The notes under the pieces are model-generated. The model ran no database searches and was not told where the DNA came from. It was given only the letters and a program-made list of their open reading frames with translations. Positions 31,501 through 39,862 of a stretch of DNA of 64,000 nt are shown piece by piece (positions within the stretch are counted from its first letter, which is position 1; every line of letters starts with the position of its first letter). This DNA is from Acidobacteriota bacterium (lineage in GTDB: Bacteria > Acidobacteriota > Vicinamibacteria > Vicinamibacterales > JAFNAJ01), in assembly GCA_023384575.1 (NCBI GenBank), contig JAHDVP010000009.1, positions 4,168 to 68,167 on the forward strand, read 5' to 3'. Made by a program: the position numbers and the translations under genes.

Positions 31501-31952
31501 CCCGGCGTCGCGCTCTCTGGGCGCGCGACGACGAGTTCAGGCTCGCCGACGCGGCCGCCGCGGCGCTGGCGATCAAGCGCGCCGGCGGCCTCGTTGGCGT
31601 CGGCGGCCACGGCGAGGTGCAGGGGCTCGGTTATCACTGGGAGCTGTGGGCGCTCGCCATGGGCGGGTTCACGCCCCGAGAGGCGCTCGAGGCCGCGACC
31701 ATCGATGGCGCGCGGATCATCGGGTACGCCGACGACCTCGGCAGTCTCGAGGCCGGCAAGATCGCCGACCTCGTGGTGCTCGACCGCAACCCGCTCGACG
31801 ACATCCGGCATTCCACCGCCGTGCGGTACGTGATGAAGGACGGCGAGCTCTTCGAGGGCGACACCTTGCGCCGAGTCTGGCCCGTGGAGGCCGACCTCCC
31901 GCCGTTCTGGTGGTGGGACGGGGGGCCGAAGGACCGACGCGAGCGGCGTTGA
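28575..31952 (+). CDS. Exported PD40 propeller-amidohydrolase fusion
   Basis: 1125 aa from ATG 28575, which follows ttggag and begins a signal peptide (FGLVLALLAPPAVGFA); GTG at 28539 is an alternative. Residues ~60-690 are PD40/TolB-like repeats (RVSPDGQWIAFVS, AVSPDGRRLVYV, WSPDGQWVAYV). The C-terminal ~420 residues are a metal-dependent amidohydrolase: GFVDTHAHWEF (HxH), Lys in NLKSYLVGNR, His in DGMHGNEHN, and VGVGGHGEVQG where many relatives have the metal-binding Asp segment. Proteins of this architecture may act on peptide or cyclic amide products; the substrate is unknown. Same-strand neighbour of the tricorn gene. Confidence 0.88.
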   Translation: MHRRLVFAGTIGSLPCSVVRFGLVLALLAPPAVGFARGGQADASKNAGKEPAGLPLAPAETLRFSTSEGTWISLDVVPDGTGIVFELLGDLYRVPLSGGAVTRLTSGMAFDSQPRVSPDGQWIAFVSDRDGADNLWVTRIDGTEPRKLSSETQNGLVSPAWLPDSRHVVVTRIAASVELRMYHVDGGSGITLGADDRPADPGADAPGGGRGAPARVGVAASPDGRYLYFAENSALRTPGRVYPAWQVARMTLATGDVDPLTQAEFGAARPAVSPDGRRLVYVTRHETQTGLRVRDLETGDDRWLLWPVDRDEMDQRRVPSRDLFPGYAFTPDGREVVVSFEGRIHRIHLGTGEIAAVPFDVDVALEVGPDLARPQRVDAGPVRATIVHDPQASPDGRQLALSVLTAVHLVEIDRSGDAVRAGASRRLTPEGQWAFKPAWSPDGQWVAYVTWDGTGGHVWRIRADGSAAPERLTAHAAFYTDLVYSPDGRRLVALRGNAYLREQTFSEFGGLRIPLDLVSLPAEGGDARLIVPARGLGRPHFTDDPTRIFVYSTDGLISLRDDGTDRRTHLQVTGPSRPGVRTPAAAQAVLMHPSQRWALAVVNQQLWVLAVPPFTGQATKVSVRESAVPIVQVTDVGADYFGWADGGATLTWAIGSTVYRRPLSSLEFRRVEDDREKPAAQETRRPRDLDTRVESLPLAFEYPRARPTGTIVLRGATAITMGEAGVVEQADIVVTDGRIAAVGPRGRVRLPDGAREVDVSGRFVVPGFVDTHAHWEFRTHDVLEPHNWTLVANLAYGVTTGLDVQTFTNDYFAYRDLVETGGSLGQRAFMTGPGVFSTNDFQSYEATLDYLRRYVDHYRTRNLKSYLVGNRRQRQWVVQASRELGLLTTTEGGADLKLDLTHAIDGMHGNEHNLPVVPLYRDVIEVFARTRTAYTPTLLVQYGAPTAVDWFFTRTDVLADEKLKRFYPQNRLAEMARRRALWARDDEFRLADAAAAALAIKRAGGLVGVGGHGEVQGLGYHWELWALAMGGFTPREALEAATIDGARIIGYADDLGSLEAGKIADLVVLDRNPLDDIRHSTAVRYVMKDGELFEGDTLRRVWPVEADLPPFWWWDGGPKDRRERR

Positions 31953-32007
31953 TCGGATCGCGGCCTGACCGCCGGCTGAGGTGCCGGCGGGTGAGGAGGG
32001 CGCGTCG

Positions 32008-32026
32008 TGGCGGTATGATGCCGCCA
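32008..32026 (+). promoter_or_regulatory. Promoter core 2 of the shared 19-mer, leaderless tricorn start
   Basis: Identical to 28483-28501. TATGAT at 32014-32019 is followed by exactly 6 nt and the ATG at 32026, with no SD, so the tricorn mRNA is probably leaderless. Confidence 0.55.
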
Positions 32027-35000
32027 TGACTTCATGGGTCCGCCATCTCCTCGTCCTGTCGGGTCTCGTGCTGGGTCTCGTGTCGTCCGCCGCGGCCATC
32101 GACGTCACCGACACCCGCCTGCTCTCGCAGCCCGCCGTCAGCGCCCGGCACCTCGCCTTCATCTACGCCGGCGACCTCTACGTCAGCGACCTCGCCGGCC
32201 ACGCGGTGCGTCGCCTGACGAGCGACGAGGGCATCGAGCGCAACCCGGCGTTCTCGCCCGATGGGTCGCGCATCGCGTTCAGCGCGGAGTACGACGGCAA
32301 CGTCGACGTGTTCGTCGTGCCCGTCGAGGGCGGCGTGCCGACGCGGCTCACGTGGCACCCCGGGCCCGACCTCGTCCAGGGTTTCACGCCAGACGGCACG
32401 CGCGTGCTGTTCACGTCGCCGCGCGCGGTGTTCACGAACCGCTACACGCAGCTCTTCACGGTCCCGGTCGATGGCGGCCTCGAAGAGGCGCTGCCGGTGC
32501 CCAACGCGGCGAGCGCCGCGTACTCACGGACCGGCGATCGGCTGGCCTACAACCCGTACGCTCCCGCGCACCTGCAGTGGAAACGCTACCGCGGGGGGAC
32601 GACGGCCGAGGTCGTGATCTACGACGTGAAGACGCACGCGACGGCCAAGGTCCAGCAGCCGCCCTCGCGGGCCAACGACGTCGACCCGCGGTGGATGAAC
32701 GATGTCGTCTATTTCCGGTCGGACCGGGCCGGCGAGTTCAATCTCTTCGCCTTCGACCCGGCGAGCCGGCAGGTCACCGAGCTCACGACCCACGACGACT
32801 TCCCCGTGCTGTCGTTCGGCGCCGCAGCCGGGCGCATCGTCTACGAGCAGGCCGGCTACCTGCACCTGTACGAGGTGGCCACGAGGACCACGCGGCGGCT
32901 GACCATTGGTGTCGTGTCGGACCTCGTCGATCGGCGCCCGCGGTTCGTCAAAGGGGCGCAGTGGATCCGGAGCATGAGCGTGTCTCCGTCGGGCAAGCGG
33001 GCGGCGTTCGAGTTCCGCGGCGAGATCGTGACGGTGCCGGCCGAGAAGGGTCACCCCCGGGTGATCACGAACACGCCAGGCGCACACGAGCGCGCCCCAG
33101 CCTGGTCGCCAGACGGCACGTCGATCGCGTACCTCTCGGACGCGTCGGGTGAGTACGCGCTCCACGTGGCGCCGCAGGATGGCGCTGGTGACGTGCGGCG
33201 CATCGCACTCGCCGGCAGCGGGTTCTACGACCGGCCGATGTGGTCGCCCGACTCGGCGCGGATCGCCCTGCGCGACAACGGCCGCAGCGTGTACGTCGTG
33301 GAGGTCGCGTCGGGCAGGATCGACACCGTGGCGACCGAGCCGCTGTACCGGCCCGGTGCGTTCGCCGACAGCAGCTACCGCTGGTCGCCCGATTCGAAGT
33401 GGCTCGTGTACACGCTCTACAGTCGCGCGCAGATCCAGTCGGCTCACCTCTACTCGATCGACCAGCGTCGATCGTTCCCGCTCACCGACGGGCTGAGCGA
33501 TGTCAGCGAGCCGGTCTTCGACCCGAACGGCAAGTACCTGTACCTGCTCGCGTCGACCGATGCCGGCCCCGTCCGCGACTGGTTCTCGCAGTCGAGCGCG
33601 GACATGCGCGCCACCCGGGCCATCTATCTCGTCGTGCTCGCGAAGGGTGAAGCCTCGCCGCTCGCGGCCGAGAGCGACGAGGAGGGAGGCGCCAGCGACG
33701 ACGAGAAGGCGGGTGACGCGAGGAGCGCGAAGGCCGACGCCGCGAAGAAGCCCGAGGCCGTGTCCGTCCGGATCGATGTCGACGGACTGAGCACGCGGAT
33801 CGTCGCGCTGCCCGTGCCGGCCGCCGACTACCGCAGCCTCCAGGTGGGCGAGACGGGGAAGGTCCACGTGCTGCGCACCGCGGACGAGGAGACGACGCTG
33901 CGGTGGTTCGACCTGAAGACGCGGAAGATGGAGACGCTCGCGGGCCCCGTGTACGACTACGTCATCTCGGCCGACGGCAAGACGCTGCTCTACAGGCATG
34001 ACGAGCAGTTCGCGATCGTCCCGACGGCGAAGAAGGCCGAAGGCACGAGCGGACGCCTCGACGTCGCGTCAATCGAGGTGCGCATCGACCCGCCCGCCGA
34101 GTGGGCGCAGATGTTCGACGAGGCGTGGCGCATCAACCGCGACTACTTCTATGCCACCAACATGCACGGCGCCGACTGGCCCGCGATGAAGACGAAGTAC
34201 GCGCCGTTCGTGCCGGCGCTCGCACACCGCATTGACCTCGTGCGCGTCATCCAGTGGATGCTGAGCGAACTGGCCGTGGGGCACTCCTACGGTGGAGGCG
34301 GCGACCCGCGGCGACGGCCCGAGACGGTGCCCGGCGGGCTGCTCGGCGCCGACTACGAGGTAGCCAACGGCCGCTATCGGTTCGAGAAGGTGTACGGCGG
34401 GCTGAACTGGACGCCAACGCTCCGCTCGCCGCTCACTGAGCCGGGTGTCGACGTGGTCGCCGGGGAGTACCTCCTGGCTGTCCACGGCGTCGACCTCCGC
34501 CCCCCGACGAACCTGCACAGCCTCTTCGAGAACACCGCGAACCGACAGGTGCGGATCACCGTGGGCCCGAACCCGGACGGTGCCGGGTCGCGCACCGTGA
34601 CCGTGGTGCCGCTCGGCAATGAGGCCGCGTTGCGCAATCGCGACTGGGTCGAAGGCAACCTGCGCAAGGTGACCGAGGCCACCAACGGCCGCGTGGCCTA
34701 CGTGTACGTGCCGAACACGGCGGGGCTCGGTCACGAGTACTTCAAGCGCTACTTCTTCCCGCAGACCGACCGCGAGGCCATCATCGTCGACGAGCGGTTC
34801 AACGGCGGCGGCCTCGTGGCCGACTACTACATCGACCTGCTGCGACGGCCCCTGATTGCGTACTGGGCGACGCGCCACGGCGAGCCCATTCGCACGCCGT
34901 CGGCGATGATTCCCGGGCCGAAGGTGATGATCGCCGACGAGACCGCCGGCTCTGGCGGCGACCTCCTGCCGTGGATGTTCCGGAAGTTCGGCCTCGGGCC

Positions 35001-35283
35001 CATCGTCGGCCAGCGCACGTGGGGCGGCCTCGTGGGCATCCTCGGGTTCCCGGTGCTGATGGACGGCGGCAGCGTGACGGCGCCGAATCTCGCCATCTTC
35101 ACCGAGGACGGATGGATCGTCGAGAACGAGGGCGTGCCGCCCGACATCGAGGTCGAGCAGACGCCGGCCGAGGTCATCGCCGGGCGCGATCCACAACTCG
35201 AACGGGCGATTGCGGTCGTGATGGAGGCGCTCGAGAAACAGCCGGTACGGGTGCCCGCGCGGCCGGCCGATCCGGTGCGGTGA
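32026..35283 (+). CDS. Tricorn-type protease (S41), exported
   Basis: 1085 aa. A signal peptide (LVLSGLVLGLVSSAAA) is followed by two stretches of propeller repeats (FSPDGSRIAFSAEYDG, WSPDGTSIAYLSD, WSPDSARIALRDN), a charged disordered insert near residue 550 (SDEEGGASDDEK), a PDZ-like region, and the C-terminal S41 catalytic core. His of GHSYGGGGD (~753) and Ser of AGSGGDLLPWMF (~977) match the tricorn charge-relay residues, and NEGVPPDIEV is the usual end motif. It trims peptides of 6-12 residues in archaea. The signal peptide points to a periplasmic role here. Confidence 0.92.
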   Translation: MTSWVRHLLVLSGLVLGLVSSAAAIDVTDTRLLSQPAVSARHLAFIYAGDLYVSDLAGHAVRRLTSDEGIERNPAFSPDGSRIAFSAEYDGNVDVFVVPVEGGVPTRLTWHPGPDLVQGFTPDGTRVLFTSPRAVFTNRYTQLFTVPVDGGLEEALPVPNAASAAYSRTGDRLAYNPYAPAHLQWKRYRGGTTAEVVIYDVKTHATAKVQQPPSRANDVDPRWMNDVVYFRSDRAGEFNLFAFDPASRQVTELTTHDDFPVLSFGAAAGRIVYEQAGYLHLYEVATRTTRRLTIGVVSDLVDRRPRFVKGAQWIRSMSVSPSGKRAAFEFRGEIVTVPAEKGHPRVITNTPGAHERAPAWSPDGTSIAYLSDASGEYALHVAPQDGAGDVRRIALAGSGFYDRPMWSPDSARIALRDNGRSVYVVEVASGRIDTVATEPLYRPGAFADSSYRWSPDSKWLVYTLYSRAQIQSAHLYSIDQRRSFPLTDGLSDVSEPVFDPNGKYLYLLASTDAGPVRDWFSQSSADMRATRAIYLVVLAKGEASPLAAESDEEGGASDDEKAGDARSAKADAAKKPEAVSVRIDVDGLSTRIVALPVPAADYRSLQVGETGKVHVLRTADEETTLRWFDLKTRKMETLAGPVYDYVISADGKTLLYRHDEQFAIVPTAKKAEGTSGRLDVASIEVRIDPPAEWAQMFDEAWRINRDYFYATNMHGADWPAMKTKYAPFVPALAHRIDLVRVIQWMLSELAVGHSYGGGGDPRRRPETVPGGLLGADYEVANGRYRFEKVYGGLNWTPTLRSPLTEPGVDVVAGEYLLAVHGVDLRPPTNLHSLFENTANRQVRITVGPNPDGAGSRTVTVVPLGNEAALRNRDWVEGNLRKVTEATNGRVAYVYVPNTAGLGHEYFKRYFFPQTDREAIIVDERFNGGGLVADYYIDLLRRPLIAYWATRHGEPIRTPSAMIPGPKVMIADETAGSGGDLLPWMFRKFGLGPIVGQRTWGGLVGILGFPVLMDGGSVTAPNLAIFTEDGWIVENEGVPPDIEVEQTPAEVIAGRDPQLERAIAVVMEALEKQPVRVPARPADPVR

Positions 35284-35327
35284 CGTCGGGGCCCTTCCCG
35301 CCCGCACGACGAGCAGCAGGGGCATGC

Positions 35328-35347
35328 TAGACTAGTCAATGACTGGT
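35328..35347 (+). promoter_or_regulatory. Promoter/operator of the Phd-VapC module
   Basis: TAGACT at 35328-35333 is a candidate -10. The overlapping stretch 35331-35347 is an imperfect palindrome (actagtca, central a, tgactggt). Antitoxins of this family normally repress their own promoter by binding such a site. Confidence 0.4.
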
Positions 35348-35365
35348 TGAATCGTTACGTCCACC

Positions 35366-35623
35366 ATGGCTACGGTCACCGCATTCGAAGCGAAGACCCG
35401 CTTCGGCGAACTGCTGGAGCGCGTGTCGAGGGGCGAGGAGGTCGTCATCACCCGCCACGACAAGCCCGTGGCTCGTCTCGTCCCTGAAGGCGCGCCGCGT
35501 GTGGACGAGGTTCGGCGAAGCGTGGCGGGCCTGCGCGAGCTCCAGCAGCAGATTCGGCGACGATCGAAGGCCACACTGAGCGATCGCGAGGCGCGATCGG
35601 CCATCGACCGCGGGCGCCTGTGA
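35366..35623 (+). CDS. Phd/YefM family antitoxin
   Basis: 85 aa: MATVTAFEAKTRFGELLERVSRGEEVVITRHDKPVARLVP is the N-terminal DNA-binding fold of Phd/YefM antitoxins. The basic C-terminal tail (~residues 50-85) would wrap the toxin. Overlaps the toxin gene by 4 nt (GTGA), the usual arrangement for a toxin-antitoxin operon. Confidence 0.9.
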   Translation: MATVTAFEAKTRFGELLERVSRGEEVVITRHDKPVARLVPEGAPRVDEVRRSVAGLRELQQQIRRRSKATLSDREARSAIDRGRL

Positions 35624-36039
35624 CGCAGACATTCGTCGCAGACGCCTCGGTGGCGATCGCGTGGGTGCATCCCGCGCAGGCGACGAGGGAGACCGAGGCG
35701 ATGCTCGACGCCATCGCCGACGGCGCCACGCTGGAAGTCCCCGCTCTCTGGCCGCTCGAGGTCGCCAACGCCCTCCTCGTGCTGGTTCGCCGCCGCAAGC
35801 TCAACGAGAACGAGCGACTGGCGGCGCTCGGATGGCTTCGTGGCCTCCGTGTGCGGATCGACCACGAGGCGTCGTCGCTCGCGTGGTCGAGACTGTCGGA
35901 GCTGGCCGCAGCCCACGGCCTGTCGGTGCACGACGCCGCGTATCTCGAGCTGGCCGAGCGCCGCTGCCTGCCCCTGGGGTGCAAGGATGGCCCCTTGCGA
36001 CTGGCCGCCTCCAGAGCCGGCGTTGGCGTCTGGCGGTGA
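35620..36039 (+). CDS. PIN-domain toxin (VapC family)
   Basis: 139-aa ribonuclease of the VapC type. The acidic metal residues are in place: Asp in FVADASVAIAWV (residue ~8), Glu in WPLEVANALL (~46), Asp in LSVHDAAYLELA (~106), and a further Asp in GCKDGPL (~127). Expected to cut tRNA or rRNA when free of antitoxin. GTG start inside the antitoxin's stop region. Confidence 0.9.
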   Translation: MTQTFVADASVAIAWVHPAQATRETEAMLDAIADGATLEVPALWPLEVANALLVLVRRRKLNENERLAALGWLRGLRVRIDHEASSLAWSRLSELAAAHGLSVHDAAYLELAERRCLPLGCKDGPLRLAASRAGVGVWR

Positions 36040-36080
36040 GTCGGTCGAGGAGGACACGCTCTCGGGTATTCTCGTCCCCA

Positions 36081-36506
36081 GTGGTTCCCAGACTCTCGCT
36101 CGTTGTTCTCGCCCTGGCCTCCGCAGCCATCCCCGTCGTGTCGTTCATCGACGCCGTCTGGGCGCAGTGGACGTTCGCGCTGCTCGCACTCGGCTTTCCT
36201 GTCGCGCTGATGGCCGTTGGCGCCGCTCGCGGCGGGCGCGTCGGCTGGCTGGGTGGCGTCTTCGCCTGCCTGCTCGCCCTGCTCGTCACAAGCGGCGTCA
36301 CGATCGTGTCGAGCGCCGGTGCGGAATCGCACGCGGGAGGGTGGCTCGGCCTGCCGGCGTCGTTCGTCGTGTTCGCCCTGGGCGTGTGGCTCGTGCCCTT
36401 CGTGCTCACGATCGCGGCCTACGCGCGCTCGTTCGAGCGTTTCGGTGTTTCCACCGACGACCTCGACCGTCTGCGGCGTGCCGCGGGCCGTCGCGACGGC
36501 TCGTGA
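36081..36506 (+). CDS. Small four-helix membrane protein
   Basis: 141 aa with four clear hydrophobic segments (LSLVVLALASAAIPVV, WTFALLALGFPVALMAVG, GVFACLLALLVTSGVTIV, FVVFALGVWLVPFVLTIAAYA) and a cytoplasmic tail FGVSTDDLDRLRRAAGRRDG. No family recognised. Start taken at GTG 36081; TATTCT lies 8 nt before it. The SSS symporter starts 3 nt after its stop, so it may be co-transcribed and act with it. Confidence 0.55.
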   Translation: MVPRLSLVVLALASAAIPVVSFIDAVWAQWTFALLALGFPVALMAVGAARGGRVGWLGGVFACLLALLVTSGVTIVSSAGAESHAGGWLGLPASFVVFALGVWLVPFVLTIAAYARSFERFGVSTDDLDRLRRAAGRRDGS

Positions 36507-36509
36507 TTC

Positions 36510-38033
36510 ATGCCGATCCTCTCGCGCCCCTGGATCGTCGCGAGCGCGCTCGCCTACGTGGTCATCACGCTCGCCATTGGCTGGTGGGCGATGCGGCGCA
36601 CGAAGACGGCGGCCGACTTCTTCGTCGCAGGCCGCAACCTCGGCCTCGCCGTGACCGGCCTGGCGGCGATGTCGGCGGCCTACAGCGGCTTCGCCTTCCT
36701 CGGAGGCCCCGGCCTGACCTACCGTCTCGGCGCCGGCGCGTTCTTCATCTGCTTCCCGGTCGGCTTCACCGCCGCGCTCATCTGCTGGAGCGTCGCCAAG
36801 CGGCTGCGCCTGATCGCCGAGGTGCGCCGCATCTATACGGTACCCGACGTGCTGCACGCCAGGTTCCGCAGTCGTACGACTGCGGGGCTGGGCGCGCTCG
36901 CCATCGTCGTCGGGACGGTGGGGTATCTCGGCGCGCAGGTGCTGGCGCTCGGCATCGTCGTCGAGGCGGTGTTCGGCACGAAGGCGTGGGCGGGCGAGTG
37001 GAGCCTGCCCGTCGCGATGACGCTCGGCGCGACCGTGCTCCTCGCCTACAGCGTCGCCGGTGGCATGGTCGCCGGCGTCTACACCGACCTCTTCCAGGGC
37101 GTCACGATGCTGGTCGTCGGCGTCGCGGTCTTCGGGCACGTGCTCGCGGTCACCGGCGGCATCGAGACGATGGCCGCGAGCATCGTGAACGCTCCGGCAC
37201 TCGGTCGGACGTTCCTGGATCCGGTGGGCCGCGCGGGTGTCTGGCTCGCGTTCGGGCTGCTGTTCACCTTCGGCGTCGGCTGCATCGGTCAGCCGCACGT
37301 GATCCACAAGTTCCTGATGCTCAGGGATCCGCGCGACTTGAAATGGATGCCGCTCGTCCTCGGCGGCGGTCAGAGCCTGTGCATCCTGCTCTGGGTCGGC
37401 GTGGGTCTGGCCGTACCGGCGCTCGTGGCCCAGGGCCGCCTCGCGCCGCTCGCGAACCCGGACGAGGCCACGGTGGCATATCTGCTCGGCTTCGCGCCGG
37501 AGTTCCTCGCCGGTCTCGTGCTGGCGAGCGTGCTGGCGGCCATCATGTCGACGGCCGACTCGTTCACCAACATCGCCGCTGCGGCCCTCGTCCGCGACCT
37601 GCCGACCGCGTTGGGCCGGCCGCTGCGCGACGAGCTGTACTGGGGCCGCGTCGCGACGCTCGTGACGACGCTGGCCGCAGGGGCCGTCGCGTACTTCTAC
37701 GGCGACCTCATCGCGTTGCTCGGCGCGTTCTCGTTCGGCACGCTGGGCGCGGCGTTGACGCCTGCGCTCGCCCTCGGCCTGAACTGGCGGCGGGTCAACG
37801 CCACGGCGGCCAGCGCGTCGATTGCCACCGGCGCGACGCTGAACGTCACGCTCGAGTTCTTCGCGCGTCAGACCTTCTTCGCCGGGCTGCCATCGCTGCC
37901 CTTCGCGGCCGGCGTCCAGTCCACTGCCGTGTCGCTCGCCGTCTCGTTCGCGGTGCTGATCTTCGTCACGCTCGCGACATCGCGCGCCGATGACGAGGTG
38001 GACGAGGACGTGCGCCTGGTGATGGAGATGTGA
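36510..38033 (+). CDS. Sodium:solute symporter (SSS family)
   Basis: 507-aa inner-membrane transporter with about 13 helices. The N-terminus KTAADFFVAGRNLGLAVTGLAAMSAAYSGFAFLGGPG is the usual SSS entry region, and ASVLAAIMSTADSFTNIAAAALVRDL carries the Na2-site Ser/Thr residues. GLLFTFGVGCIGQPHVIHKFLMLRD resembles the proline/pantothenate symporter branch. Substrate unknown. Next gene starts 1 nt after its stop, giving an operon with the NhaC antiporter. Confidence 0.9.
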   Translation: MPILSRPWIVASALAYVVITLAIGWWAMRRTKTAADFFVAGRNLGLAVTGLAAMSAAYSGFAFLGGPGLTYRLGAGAFFICFPVGFTAALICWSVAKRLRLIAEVRRIYTVPDVLHARFRSRTTAGLGALAIVVGTVGYLGAQVLALGIVVEAVFGTKAWAGEWSLPVAMTLGATVLLAYSVAGGMVAGVYTDLFQGVTMLVVGVAVFGHVLAVTGGIETMAASIVNAPALGRTFLDPVGRAGVWLAFGLLFTFGVGCIGQPHVIHKFLMLRDPRDLKWMPLVLGGGQSLCILLWVGVGLAVPALVAQGRLAPLANPDEATVAYLLGFAPEFLAGLVLASVLAAIMSTADSFTNIAAAALVRDLPTALGRPLRDELYWGRVATLVTTLAAGAVAYFYGDLIALLGAFSFGTLGAALTPALALGLNWRRVNATAASASIATGATLNVTLEFFARQTFFAGLPSLPFAAGVQSTAVSLAVSFAVLIFVTLATSRADDEVDEDVRLVMEM

Positions 38034-38034
38034 C

Positions 38035-39549
38035 GTGCCCGAGGCCCGGACCACGCCGGTGAACGGGGGGCCGGGGCTCGCTGCCGAGGCCTCTGCACGG
38101 CCCCGCCTCCAGTTCCGGGGCGGGATGGCCGGCCTGTTCGTGCCGTTTGCCGTGATGTTCGCCGGCGTGTTGTGGCTCGGCCTGAGCGGCGTCGCGATCC
38201 CGGAGGCCTACTGGCCCGTCGTCATCCTCGCGCTGTTGGTCGGCCTGCTTCTCGTCCGCGACGAGCGCGCGTGGGTCGACGCGCTCGTGGCCGGCATCGC
38301 GTCGCCCATGCTCGGGTTCATGCTCCTCGCCTGGTTCCTGGCGGGCATCCTCGGCCGCCTGCTCGGTGAGACGGGCATCATCGAAGGGCTCGTCTGGCTG
38401 GCGCTGCAGGCCGGGCTCACCGCGGAATGGTATCCGCTCGCGACGTTCCTCATCGCCGCGGGCCTCTCCATTTCCACCGGCACCTCGATCGGGACCATCC
38501 TCGCGGCGACACCGATCCTGCTCCCCGCCGGGCTCGCGCTCGGCGCCGACCCCCTCCTGCTCACGGGCGGCATCATCGGTGGCGCCTTCGTCGGCGACAA
38601 TCTGGCGCCGATCTCCGACACGACGATCGTCTCGGCGTACAGCCAGGGCACCGAGGTGAGCCTCGTCGTGCGGAGCCGCCTGCGATACGCAGCCGTGGCA
38701 GGCGGCGCGACCATCGCCCTGTACGTCGTCCTCGCACTGCTGGCGCCGTCCCCATCAGGCGCCTCCACGACCGCCATCGAGGCGTCCCCGCACGGTCTCG
38801 CGATGCTCGTCGTGCCCGCGCTGCTCATCAGCATGATGATCCGCGGCCGCCACCTGGTGCCCTCGCTGCTCCACAGTCTGGCCCTCGGCGTCGGACTGGG
38901 GCTCGCGACCGGGCTCCTCTCTCCGTCGGCACTGCTGACGATCGACGCAAGCCAGTTCAGTGTCGGCGGCGTGGTCGTGTCGGGGATCATGGGGATGGTC
39001 GGCATCGCCGTGTTCACCATCTTTCTCATGGGGCTCGCCGGCACGCTGGAGGCGGGCGGCCTCGTCGACTGGCTCACCCGCCACGCCGAGCGCTGGGCAA
39101 CGACGGTGACGCGGGCCGAGGCGTCGATTGTCGGCACCGCGTTGCTGATGAACGTGCTCACCGCCGCCGGCACACCCTCGATGGTGATCCTCGGTCCGTT
39201 CGTCAGGCGACTGGGTCATCGATTCAGGCTCGCCCCATGGCGTCGCGGCAACCTGATCGACGCCTGCTCGACGACGATCATCGGCTTCCTGCCCTACAGC
39301 GTCGCCGTGTTGATCCCGTTTGCGATGGGGTCGGAGCCCGTGGCGGCCACAAGCGTTCGGGCGTTCACGCCGGTGCACCTGATCCCGTACGTGTTCTATT
39401 GCTGGGCGCTCATGCTGGTGATCGTCGTGGCCGCCGTCACTGGATGGGGCCGGGAGTTCATCGACGAGAAGGCCTTCGTGGCCGAAGCGCGCGCCATCTA
39501 CGGGGACGCACGCGCAGACGTCCAACCCGAGCCGGGTTCGTCCGGGTGA
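38035..39549 (+). CDS. Na+/H+ antiporter NhaC family protein
   Basis: 504-aa antiporter with about 11 helices. Family motifs are GIIGGAFVGDNLAPISDTTIVSA (acidic ion site) and GLSISTGTSIGTILAATPIL. It would exchange Na+ for H+ at the inner membrane, and pairs logically with the Na+-coupled symporter immediately upstream by recycling sodium. GTG start 1 nt after the symporter stop. Confidence 0.9.
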   Translation: MPEARTTPVNGGPGLAAEASARPRLQFRGGMAGLFVPFAVMFAGVLWLGLSGVAIPEAYWPVVILALLVGLLLVRDERAWVDALVAGIASPMLGFMLLAWFLAGILGRLLGETGIIEGLVWLALQAGLTAEWYPLATFLIAAGLSISTGTSIGTILAATPILLPAGLALGADPLLLTGGIIGGAFVGDNLAPISDTTIVSAYSQGTEVSLVVRSRLRYAAVAGGATIALYVVLALLAPSPSGASTTAIEASPHGLAMLVVPALLISMMIRGRHLVPSLLHSLALGVGLGLATGLLSPSALLTIDASQFSVGGVVVSGIMGMVGIAVFTIFLMGLAGTLEAGGLVDWLTRHAERWATTVTRAEASIVGTALLMNVLTAAGTPSMVILGPFVRRLGHRFRLAPWRRGNLIDACSTTIIGFLPYSVAVLIPFAMGSEPVAATSVRAFTPVHLIPYVFYCWALMLVIVVAAVTGWGREFIDEKAFVAEARAIYGDARADVQPEPGSSG

Positions 39550-39862
39550 TGTCAGGCCGACCTCACCTTCGATCGCCGCCAGCCCCAATCCGACATTCGG
39601 CTTGCGACGACCGGCTAGCGGCGACCGGCCAGCACGATGACGATCGCCGTCTTCTCCGTGATCGGTGTCCTCACTGGGAGCGAAGCGAAGGCCAGTCGTC
39701 CAATCGTGGATGTCTCCAACCAGCCGCCAGCCAGATCGGCGGATCGCCGCCAGGCTCGCAGACGCCGACTACGCCTGCGGCGGTCGCGCCCGGCACGCGG
39801 CTGTCGAGCCGGCCAGCGGAGGTCCGGTCGCCGCGCCGCGGCCGGCGCGACGCCGCGCCGCA
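39550..39862. other. Gap between convergent NhaC and crystallin genes
   Basis: 313 bp with no convincing gene; open frames across it have no start, SD or family motif. At 39832-39849, cgcgcc pairs with ggcgcg around a 6-nt loop just past the stop of the minus-strand crystallin gene and may terminate it. Confidence 0.5.
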
